From Acidobacteriota bacterium (GTDB lineage Bacteria > Acidobacteriota > Terriglobia > Terriglobales > Acidobacteriaceae), in the NCBI GenBank assembly GCA_018268895.1, contig JAFDVP010000007.1, positions 1-64,000 on the forward strand: DNA of 64,000 nt, read 5' to 3'. The notes under the pieces are model-generated. The model saw only the letters and a list, made by a program, of their open reading frames with translations. It did no database searches and was not told the DNA's origin. The position numbers and the translations under genes are program-made. Below are positions 25,956 through 33,558 of this stretch, one piece after another; the first letter of the stretch is position 1, and every line of letters starts with the position of its first letter.

Positions 25956-28900
25956 ATGATGAATAGAAACCGAATTGGACAGTCCAATGGGCTGTTTCTC
26001 CTTCTCCTGTTGCCAATCCTTTTCCTGCTTGTCCCTGTTCGAGCGGCCCTTGCGCAGAGCGCGGGAAACGCCAGCATCCAGGGAAACATCGCCGATTCGA
26101 CGGGCGCCGTCCTTCCGGGCGCAGCAGTCACGCTCACGAATACCGCCACGGGCATCAAGCGGACGGCAACCAGCGACAACGGCGGTCTATATACCTTTCC
26201 CAATACATCCGTTGGCACTTACACGCTTAGCGTCTCCAAGGCCGGATTCCAGACCTACACGCAGACGGGAATCGTTCTCGAGGTCGGCAGCGCCATCTCG
26301 ATCAATGTGCCCATGACCGTCGGCAGCCAGAGCGAGCACATCGAGGTCAAGGCCGAGGGTCTCGCCCTGCAAACAGAGGATGCCTCCTTCAAGCAGACCA
26401 TCGATCAGCAGACGGTGACCGAGATGCCGCTCAATGGCCGCCAGATGACCAGCCTGATCACCCTCTCGGGCGGTTCGACCCCGGCCCCCGGCGGCGACTT
26501 TACCGGCAGCAAGTACACCTACCAGACCATCTCTGTCTCGATCGCGGGCGGCGGCGGCAACACCACCATGTGGAGGCTCGATGGCGGCCCCAACAACGAC
26601 TTCATGGCCAACGGCAACCTGCCGTTCCCCTTCCCGGACGCTGTCAGTCAGTTCAGCGTCGAATCGACGGCCCTGAGCGCGCAGAACGGCATGCACGCCG
26701 GCGGCCTGGTCAACGTGGTGACCCGCTCCGGCACCAACAAGTACCACGGGACGGCCTTTGAGTTCATCCGCAACAACTACATCAACGCTTCCAATTTCTT
26801 TTCGGCCACGAAGGACACGCTGCACCAGAACCAGTACGGCGGCACCTTCGGCGGACCTGTCCTCAGAGACAAACTCTTCGCCTTCGCCGGATATCAGCGC
26901 ACCGGCTCGAAGCAGTCACAGGCATCGACACAGGCCTTTGTGCCTACGGCTGCCAATCTGGCAGGCGACTTCTCAGTTACCGACCCCGTCGCAGATGCAA
27001 CGCATCCCGTCGGTTCCAAGACCCCGGCCGGCTCCTGCAACACGACCTACACGCAACTCCGCGATCCTTTTACCGGCGCGGTGCTCCCGGGCAACAAATA
27101 TGCGACTGCGCCGTCGTACAACGCTCAATCGCTTAAGCTGCTGAGTTATCTGCCCAAGATCGATCCCGCAACCGATACCGGCAACTGCGGCCTGGTGAAA
27201 TACTCGATCCCGCTTCAGTCGGCGGACAACCAGTTTGTTACCCGCGTCGACTACACAATCAACTCAAACCACAACGTGTATGGCCGGTACTTCATCGACG
27301 GCTACCAGCAGCCCGCGTTCTTCTATCCCACCAACATTCTCGTCACCACGCAGGCCGGGCTTTCGCAGCGCGTACAGTCCTTTACCTTCGGCGATGCCTA
27401 TACGATCACGCCGAAGATTGTGAACACGGCCCACATCACCCTTCTGCGCCGCCGCAACAACCGCGGATATGCGGGCAACAACATCAATGCGGCTACTCTG
27501 GGCGTCAATCTTTATCAGAACCAGCCCAACGGCCTGCAGATGACGACGTCGAACAAGTTCACCATCGGCGGCGGCACGAACTCGAACTCCAAGTTCAACG
27601 ACAACACTATTGCCTTCGATGACGACATCACGATGCTGGTGGGCAAGCACCAGCTTGTCTTCGGCGGTGAATACGCACGCAACCAGCTCAATATTGCCAA
27701 TGCGTATGAGAGCAACGGCGTCTTCACCTTCGATGGACGCTATGGCGCCAATGGGCCCGGTGGCGGCTCTGCGGGAGGCGATCCCAACCTCGACTTCCTC
27801 GTGGGAAGCCTGAGCGCTTTTGAGCAGAGCAAGCAGCAGCAGAACGCCCTGCGTGGCCCCATCCCCAGCCTCTATTTCCAGGACACCTATCATCCCACTC
27901 CTGCTGTCACTCTGGTCGCCGGTCTGCGCTGGAGCCCCAACTTCATGCCGTTCGACTACTTCCACCGCGGAGTTACCTTCGACAGAACAGCGTTCCTTGC
28001 CAACAAGGTCAGCTCGGTCTACCCCAATGCTCCGGCAGGCGCGATGTTCTTTGGCGACCCCGGCGTCTCCGACATCTTCACCAAGAACTCGCCCTGGCAG
28101 TTCTCGCCGAACGTCGGCTTCTCGTGGGACCCCACCGGCTCGGGCAAGACGGTGATCCGTGGCGGCGCCGCGATCGCCTACGACCAGGTGAATTACTTCA
28201 CCGCGCAGCGCAACCAGCAGAACCCGCCCTTCGCCACCGCCATCAAGCAGACGCAGACCTCGACCTCCGGGCCGATCAACTTCTCCGCTCCCTGGACGGC
28301 AGGCACCGTCACCTCTAACCCGTTCCCGCAGCCGCAGATACCGACTCCCGCGATTGCACAGTTCTTCGCCCAGTCGCAGTACATCGTGCTGCCCGAGCAC
28401 TATCACCCCTCTTATACCGAGCAGTGGACGGCCAGTGTGCAGCGGCAGCTCGGTCAATGGCAGCTACAGGTCCAGTACATCGGCGCCCATACGGTCCACG
28501 CTCCGGCGGGAACACCGCTTAGCCCAGCGATCTACGTTCCCGGAGTCTGGGGCGCAGGCGGCACCGGTTGCGCGGGAGTCGTAACCACCGGCCCTGCCGG
28601 TAAACCCGCCGGCGCTGCCGGAACGCCGTGTTCTACCGTTGCCAACCAGACGCAGCGTTATGCCCTCACCGTCGCCAACCCGCTTCAAGGCAATCAATAC
28701 TCCGGCGGCAGCAGCTCCATCCTGATCAACTCCAACGGCATGTCGAACTACAACGGCCTGGTCACCACCATCCAGCACCGTCTCTCCTCCAGTTTCAGCC
28801 TGATGGCCAACCACACCTGGTCCAAGTGCCTCGGCCTCTCCGATGCGCAGGGCGACACCGCCGGAAACAGCTTCATGAACCCCAACAATCCGGCGCAGGA

Positions 28901-29504
28901 CTACGGTCCCTGCGGCTCAGACTACCGGCACATCGAAAACGTCGTGCTGATCACCACGAGCAAGTTCCCCCTCACGGGCTTCAAAGCTCTGCTCGCCAAC
29001 GGCTGGGTCTTCGCTCCGCTGATCCATGTCCAGAGCGGCGCGCCCTTCAACGTCACCTCCGGACAGGACAACTCCTTTACAGCCATCGGCAGCGACCGGC
29101 CGAACCGGGTATCTGGAAACTCCGTCTATACCGGCACCAAGATTCAATCCACTGGCGCCGCGAACCGGCAGTATCTCAACACCGCCGCCTTCGCACAGGT
29201 CGTAACCGGATGCCCTACCACTCCGCTGTCGCCCGCAACCTGCCCCGGCTACGGGACCTACGGAAACGTCGGCAAAAATTCCTTCCGTGGACCTTCCAGC
29301 CTTCAGTTCGACGCTCAGATCTCGCGTATCTTCCCGATCCACGAGAGCCTGTCGACGACCCTGCGGCTGGAGGCGTTCAACGTGCTGAACCATCCGAACT
29401 TCAGCAATCCCAGCGCAACCCTTACGTCCAGCACGTTCGGTCAGATCTCTTCCACCTCCAACCAGGCCCGCATCTTCCAGGGGTCGATAAAGATCAACTT
29501 CTAA
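25956..29504 (+). CDS. Oar-like TonB-dependent outer-membrane receptor
   Basis: 1182 residues. Signal peptide ~1-34 (NGLFLLLLLPILFLLVPVRA). Residues ~39-125 form a carboxypeptidase-regulatory-like beta sandwich (SIQGNIADSTGAVLPGAAVT, GLYTFPNTSVGTYTLSVSK). A plug domain follows (~150-270: TVTEMPLNGRQMTSLITLSGG, QFSVESTALSAQNGMHAGGLVNVVTRSGTN in pieces), then a very large barrel with repeated YHPSYTEQWTASVQRQ-type strands, ending SIKINF with terminal Phe. This is the OmpR/Oar-like class abundant in Acidobacteriota and thought to take up large glycans or peptides. GAGG before the ATG supports the start. It has its own promoter and a terminator; no SusD-like partner is present. Confidence 0.92.
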   Translation: MMNRNRIGQSNGLFLLLLLPILFLLVPVRAALAQSAGNASIQGNIADSTGAVLPGAAVTLTNTATGIKRTATSDNGGLYTFPNTSVGTYTLSVSKAGFQTYTQTGIVLEVGSAISINVPMTVGSQSEHIEVKAEGLALQTEDASFKQTIDQQTVTEMPLNGRQMTSLITLSGGSTPAPGGDFTGSKYTYQTISVSIAGGGGNTTMWRLDGGPNNDFMANGNLPFPFPDAVSQFSVESTALSAQNGMHAGGLVNVVTRSGTNKYHGTAFEFIRNNYINASNFFSATKDTLHQNQYGGTFGGPVLRDKLFAFAGYQRTGSKQSQASTQAFVPTAANLAGDFSVTDPVADATHPVGSKTPAGSCNTTYTQLRDPFTGAVLPGNKYATAPSYNAQSLKLLSYLPKIDPATDTGNCGLVKYSIPLQSADNQFVTRVDYTINSNHNVYGRYFIDGYQQPAFFYPTNILVTTQAGLSQRVQSFTFGDAYTITPKIVNTAHITLLRRRNNRGYAGNNINAATLGVNLYQNQPNGLQMTTSNKFTIGGGTNSNSKFNDNTIAFDDDITMLVGKHQLVFGGEYARNQLNIANAYESNGVFTFDGRYGANGPGGGSAGGDPNLDFLVGSLSAFEQSKQQQNALRGPIPSLYFQDTYHPTPAVTLVAGLRWSPNFMPFDYFHRGVTFDRTAFLANKVSSVYPNAPAGAMFFGDPGVSDIFTKNSPWQFSPNVGFSWDPTGSGKTVIRGGAAIAYDQVNYFTAQRNQQNPPFATAIKQTQTSTSGPINFSAPWTAGTVTSNPFPQPQIPTPAIAQFFAQSQYIVLPEHYHPSYTEQWTASVQRQLGQWQLQVQYIGAHTVHAPAGTPLSPAIYVPGVWGAGGTGCAGVVTTGPAGKPAGAAGTPCSTVANQTQRYALTVANPLQGNQYSGGSSSILINSNGMSNYNGLVTTIQHRLSSSFSLMANHTWSKCLGLSDAQGDTAGNSFMNPNNPAQDYGPCGSDYRHIENVVLITTSKFPLTGFKALLANGWVFAPLIHVQSGAPFNVTSGQDNSFTAIGSDRPNRVSGNSVYTGTKIQSTGAANRQYLNTAAFAQVVTGCPTTPLSPATCPGYGTYGNVGKNSFRGPSSLQFDAQISRIFPIHESLSTTLRLEAFNVLNHPNFSNPSATLTSSTFGQISSTSNQARIFQGSIKINF

Positions 29505-29530
29505 CCTACAGCCTCCAAACAGAACAAACG

Positions 29531-29574
29531 AAAGCAGAAGGCCGCCTCCATCCGGGGTGGCCTTCCTGCTTTTG
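29531..29574 (+). terminator. Terminator after the TonB receptor
   Basis: Stem aaagcag-aaggcc with ggcctt-cctgcttt around a 15-base loop; the T-tract is short. Confidence 0.65.
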
Positions 29575-29602
29575 ATGGCGGCGAGGAAACTTTATTTCGG
29601 TT

Positions 29603-29974
29603 ATGATCCGTCAAATAAGGACGATGACCCAAGCGCAACTACAGGAGCATTTGCATAGCCTCGAAGAGCGTCTGCTGCACCCGGACCGCGAGACGGACCG
29701 CAACGATCTGACCTCGCTGCTGGCGGCCGACTTCAAGGAGTTCTGTACCTCGGGACGCATCTTCAACCTCAATCAGTTGCATAACGCTCTGCTTGCCAGC
29801 GCGCCGCGCGCCGCGACCATGAGCCACTTCTACGTGACGCCGCTTGGCGACACATCTGCCCTGACGACATACCACATCACCACAGCGACCTCGACGTCGC
29901 ACCACTCGTCAATCTGGGTGCTGCGCGACAACAAGTGGCAGATGCTCTTTCACCAGGGAACGATCGCCGCCTGA
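29603..29974 (+). CDS. DUF4440/NTF2-like protein
   Basis: 123 residues, a single cone-shaped NTF2-like domain. An N-terminal helix (AQLQEHLHSLEERLLHP), then LTSLLAADFKEFCTSGRIFN and HSSIWVLRDNKWQMLFHQGTIAA, match the DUF4440 pattern. No signal peptide, so cytoplasmic. Usually annotated as an isomerase-like or binding domain with no fixed function. A second possible ATG lies at 29624. Confidence 0.75.
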   Translation: MIRQIRTMTQAQLQEHLHSLEERLLHPDRETDRNDLTSLLAADFKEFCTSGRIFNLNQLHNALLASAPRAATMSHFYVTPLGDTSALTTYHITTATSTSHHSSIWVLRDNKWQMLFHQGTIAA

Positions 29975-30044
29975 AGAGCATCGCGGCAGGACGGCCGCGG
30001 ATTGACACGGACGATCACAAATAGAGACGAGAAGCCGGAAAGAC

Positions 30045-30082
30045 AGCTACAGGGACTCTGCGTTGCGCTCAGAATGACAACC
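30045..30082. repeat. Half copy of the TCATCCTGAGCG family
   Basis: ctacagggactctgcgttgcgctcagaatgacaac, upstream of the sigma factor gene. Confidence 0.6.
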
Positions 30083-30189
30083 TCACAACTCGTATCCAAA
30101 CCAAGCTTGTCGATAACGTTCGGCCCTTTTGCATCAACTCCGGTGGGAGGACGAAGCCTTCCTCCCTCAATATCATTGAATCAATAGAT

Positions 30190-30756
30190 ATGTCCGACAC
30201 ACCTCTCGACCAGCTACTCGCCCAGCGAAGACAGTTTCTCGCCTTCGTGGAGCGGCGTGTCTCCGACCCCCGGCTGGCCGAAGACATCCTGCAGACCGCA
30301 TATCTTCGCGCCTTCGAGCATCAGGACGACTTTCAGAAGAACGAGTCCGCCGCAGCCTGGTTCTACCGCCTGCTGCGCAACGCCGTCATCGACAGCTACC
30401 GCAGGCAGGCCACCAAAACCAGGGCGCTCGAAGAATGGGCGCGCGAGTTGGAGACCGCGGAACAGCCATCGGCCGAGGTTGAGAACGAGGTCTGCGGTTG
30501 TCTGCATGGCATTGTCGACGGCCTCAAGCCGGAGTACTCCGAGATTCTTCGCGCCGTCGATCTTGGCGGGCAGAACGTGAAGGACTTCGCCCGGCAGCAC
30601 AGCCTCTCCGCTACAAACGCCGGGGTCCGCGTGCACCGTGCGCGCGCTGCGCTACGCAAACAGCTTCTGCGAACCTGCGCTACCTGTGCGGAGCACGGCT
30701 GCCTGAACTGCACCTGCAAGAAGCCGAAAGCCGCAGTCGTGACGGCAGTGCCTTGA
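30190..30756 (+). CDS. ECF RNA polymerase sigma factor with Cys-rich C-terminal tail
   Basis: 188 residues. Region 2 is seen at ~10-75 (AEDILQTAYLRAFEHQDDF, AAAWFYRLLRNAVIDSYRR) and region 4 at ~105-160 (PEYSEILRAVDLGGQNVKDFARQHSLSATNAGVRVHRAR split over the helix-turn-helix). The linker has CGC (102-104) and the tail after region 4 has C163, C166, C171, C174 and C176 (CATCAEHGCLNC pattern), probably a metal or redox site. No anti-sigma gene is adjacent, so the Cys tail may itself sense redox or metal state. Confidence 0.85.
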   Translation: MSDTPLDQLLAQRRQFLAFVERRVSDPRLAEDILQTAYLRAFEHQDDFQKNESAAAWFYRLLRNAVIDSYRRQATKTRALEEWARELETAEQPSAEVENEVCGCLHGIVDGLKPEYSEILRAVDLGGQNVKDFARQHSLSATNAGVRVHRARAALRKQLLRTCATCAEHGCLNCTCKKPKAAVVTAVP

Positions 30757-30969
30757 GATTCACGCCTGATAGCGCTGCGCAGAATTTGAAGAAGAAGTGC
30801 ACAAGCTATCGGCATGGCACGGCCGAAAGAGAGGCGGCGGTCGCTAACCGCACCGTCTTCGCCAGCCCTGTTGAAATCGCCGTATAATCCGATTCGTATG
30901 TCCGGCTGTGGCCGGGCCAGGGGTGGGGTGTCGCTTAACGCTGCCCGTAACTGCTTCAGGGAGAAATGC

Positions 30970-32892
30970 ATGCCGACAGACGTACTTATGCCGCAGATGG
31001 GCGAGTCGATCACCGAGGGCACCATTACCAAGTGGCTCAAGAAGCCCGGCGACCCGGTCCAGCGCGATGAGCCGCTGTTTGAGATCTCGACCGACAAGGT
31101 CGACGCTGAGATTCCCTCGCCCGAGGCCGGTGTCCTGAAGGAGATCAAGATCGCCGAGGGTGCAACTGTGGGCGTCAACACCGTCGTCGCCGTCATCGAC
31201 GCGGCGGGTTCCGCTGCCGCTGCTCCTGCGCCAGCCCCTGCTGCGGGTGCCCCATCTTCGACTCCGGCAGCGCCGGAGGCTAAGGTGGGATCTGCTCCGG
31301 CCGCCGCAGGCACCGAGGTGCTGATGCCGCAGATGGGCGAATCCATCACCGAGGGCACGATCACCAAGTGGCTCAAGAAGGTCGGCGACACGGTCCAGCG
31401 CGACGAGCCGATCTTTGAGATCAGCACGGACAAGGTGGACGCCGAGATTCCTTCGCCCGCCGCAGGTGTGCTGACGGAGATCAAGGTTCCCGAGGGCTCG
31501 ACGGTGCAGATTAACACGATCGTCGCCGTCATCGGCGGAGGCGCGGGCAAGGCCGCTGCCGCTCCTGCGGCGGCTGCCCCTGCAACCAGCGCTGCTCCCG
31601 CTGCTGCTCCGGCGGGCCCTGGAACAGAAGTTTTGATGCCGCAGATGGGCGAGTCCATCACCGAAGGCACGATCACCAAGTGGCTCAAGAAGGTTGGCGA
31701 CACGGTCCAGCGCGACGAGCCTATTTTTGAGATCAGCACGGACAAGGTGGACGCGGAGATTCCTTCGCCCGCCGCAGGCACGCTGACGGAGATCAAGGTT
31801 CCCGAAGGCAGCACTGTCGGGATCAACACTGTTGTCGCCGTCATCGGCGGAGGCGCAGGCAAGGCCGCTGCCGCTCCTGCCCCGGCCGCACCGGTCGCCG
31901 CACCGGCTGCTTCAGTTGCCGCTGCCCCTGTGGTTGCTGCCGCTTCGGCCTCAGCTGGTGAACGCGGACGCTCCTCGCCGCTGGTCCGAAAGATCGCGGC
32001 GGAGAACAACGTCGATCTCGCGCAGGTTGCCGGAACCGGCTCTGCGGGACGCATCACAAAGGAAGACATCCTCGGCCACCTCGCCGGTGGGTCGAAAGCC
32101 GCCGTACCCGCGGGTGCCCCATCTTCGACGCCGGTCTCATCGGCGGCTAAGGCGGGAACTGCCGCACCGGCCGCAGCGCAGCCGCAGCCCGGAGACCTGG
32201 TGCCGATGTCGAAGATGCGCGCCATCATTGCGCAGCGCATGGTCGAGTCCAAGCGCACCTCGCCGCATGTGCACACGGTCTTCAAGGTCGACATGACCCG
32301 CATCGTGAAGCTGCGCGAGAAGGAGAAGAACAAGTACGAGCAGCGCAACGGGGTGAAGCTGACCTACATGCCGTTCATCACGCGCGCCGCGACCGTGGCC
32401 CTGCGCAAGCACCCGGTGGTGAACTCGGCCGTCAAGGGCGACGCGATTCTCTACAACAAGAACATCAACATCGGCATCGCCGTCGCGCTGGACTGGGGCC
32501 TGATCGTCCCGGTCATCAAGCAGTGCGAGGAGAAGAACTTCCTCGGCGTGGCGCGCGCCATCGTCGATCTGGCTGATCGTGCTCGTTCGAAGAAGCTGGC
32601 TCCCGATGAGGTCTCCGGCGGCACCTTCACGCTGACCAACTCGGGTATCTTCGGCGAGCAGTTCGGCACGCCGATCATCAACCAGCCGCAGGTCGCGATC
32701 CTCGGCATCGGCGGCCTGAACAAGGAGCCGATGGTGCTGACGGACAAGGACGGCAACGACTCCATCGCCGTCCGCAACATCCAGCGTTTCACCCTAGGCT
32801 TCGATCACCGCATCGTCGACGGAGCCGACGCCGGCAAGTTCATGACCGACTTCAAGAACTATCTGGAGAACTGGTCGGAAGACATCGGCTAA
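30970..32892 (+). CDS. 2-oxoacid dehydrogenase E2 (dihydrolipoyl acyltransferase), three lipoyl domains
   Basis: 640 residues, ATG at 30970 with GGGAGAA upstream. Three lipoyl domains, each with the STDKVDAEIPSP loop: lipoyl lysines K43, K155 and K259. They are joined by Ala/Pro linkers. A peripheral-subunit-binding domain lies at ~331-372 (SPLVRKIAAENNVDLAQVAG). The catalytic acyltransferase domain runs from ~410 with H613 and D617 in DHRIVDG. The protein forms the core of a 2-oxoglutarate, branched-chain or pyruvate dehydrogenase complex and passes acyl groups to CoA; MPQMGESITEGTI favours the 2-oxoglutarate or branched-chain type. E1 and E3 genes are not adjacent. Two linkers contain in-frame copies of the palindromic repeat (residues ~92-107 and ~381-396). 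Confidence 0.92.
   Translation: MPTDVLMPQMGESITEGTITKWLKKPGDPVQRDEPLFEISTDKVDAEIPSPEAGVLKEIKIAEGATVGVNTVVAVIDAAGSAAAAPAPAPAAGAPSSTPAAPEAKVGSAPAAAGTEVLMPQMGESITEGTITKWLKKVGDTVQRDEPIFEISTDKVDAEIPSPAAGVLTEIKVPEGSTVQINTIVAVIGGGAGKAAAAPAAAAPATSAAPAAAPAGPGTEVLMPQMGESITEGTITKWLKKVGDTVQRDEPIFEISTDKVDAEIPSPAAGTLTEIKVPEGSTVGINTVVAVIGGGAGKAAAAPAPAAPVAAPAASVAAAPVVAAASASAGERGRSSPLVRKIAAENNVDLAQVAGTGSAGRITKEDILGHLAGGSKAAVPAGAPSSTPVSSAAKAGTAAPAAAQPQPGDLVPMSKMRAIIAQRMVESKRTSPHVHTVFKVDMTRIVKLREKEKNKYEQRNGVKLTYMPFITRAATVALRKHPVVNSAVKGDAILYNKNINIGIAVALDWGLIVPVIKQCEEKNFLGVARAIVDLADRARSKKLAPDEVSGGTFTLTNSGIFGEQFGTPIINQPQVAILGIGGLNKEPMVLTDKDGNDSIAVRNIQRFTLGFDHRIVDGADAGKFMTDFKNYLENWSEDIG
31245..31290 (+). repeat. 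Palindromic element inside E2, linker 1
   Basis: gggtgccccatcttcg...gaggctaaggtggga, in frame, encoding GAPSSTPAAPEAKVG between lipoyl domains 1 and 2. Confidence 0.85.
32112..32157 (+). repeat. Palindromic element inside E2, linker before the catalytic domain
   Basis: gggtgccccatcttcgacg...ggcggctaaggcggga, in frame, encoding GAPSSTPVSSAAKAG after the subunit-binding domain. Confidence 0.85.
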
Positions 32893-32947
32893 GCGCAAAG
32901 CGCACGGCGGGAGGGGCGCTTCGCGCTCCTTCGGTGCAAAGAATCAG

Positions 32948-32983
32948 GCGGCGGTTCCTTCATTGGGCCGCCGCTTTTTATTT
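32948..32983 (+). terminator. Rho-independent terminator after E2
   Basis: Stem GCGGCGG / CCGCCGC (32948-32954 with 32968-32974) followed by ttttta. Confidence 0.9.
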
Positions 32984-33000
32984 CCAGTAGACCGTCTACC

Positions 33001-33231
33001 TCAAAAAAATGTCTTCACAGCAAAGTAACTAGCGGCCGTGATCGCAAGTAGCAGTCCTAAGCGCATTGCACTCAAACGCGGTGGAATAAGTGCAAATACG
33101 ATCAGGCCAGCGGATACCGCTCCGAACCATGCCTCAGTCTGATGTGCTCTCTCATGATGGTTGGAACCAATACTCCAGGTATAACCACTACAGCCGTTTT
33201 CAGAGCCGAGTTCTTCATCGAAGTTCTCCAC
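33001..33231 (-). CDS. Small membrane protein, hypothetical
   Basis: 76 residues with two hydrophobic helices near the C-terminus (WFGAVSAGLIVFALI and LGLLLAITAASYFAV) after a polar, His-containing N-terminus. No family recognised. The only other content of the interval 32,893-33,558 is a terminator and a long repeat dyad, so this is a possible but unproven gene. Confidence 0.4.
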   Translation of the reverse strand: MENFDEELGSENGCSGYTWSIGSNHHERAHQTEAWFGAVSAGLIVFALIPPRLSAMRLGLLLAITAASYFAVKTFF

Positions 33232-33321
33232 ATCGGAGGCATACCTGATTCGTCATCATGATAGTCAGCGCTGATTGACATTTGCAGTCATCATCATAAG
33301 CGGGAGTGTTCACATCCCCCC

Positions 33322-33466
33322 CCACTTTGTCATCCTGAGCGAGCCGCAGGCGAGTCGAAGGATCTGCATTTTCATACCGGCAGGATGTGTCCTTGGGGAA
33401 ACGTGCAAAAATGCAGGTCCTTCGACTACGCGCTTTCAGCGCTACGCTCAGGATGACAAAGTGGGG
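33322..33466. repeat. Long dyad of the TCATCCTGAGCG family
   Basis: Outer arms cccactttgtcatcctgagc and cgctcaggatgacaaagtgg; inner arms cgaaggatctgcatttt and aaaaatgcaggtccttcg. About 145 bp, able to form a single long hairpin; it lies upstream of the GH92 gene. Confidence 0.85.
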
Positions 33467-33558
33467 AGCGGGCAAGCTTTGCATGACGAAGCGCCGAGTG
33501 TGGTGCAGTCGCTTCCAGACGATATGATGATCTGGTTTCAGAACATGAGGGGTTTCGC

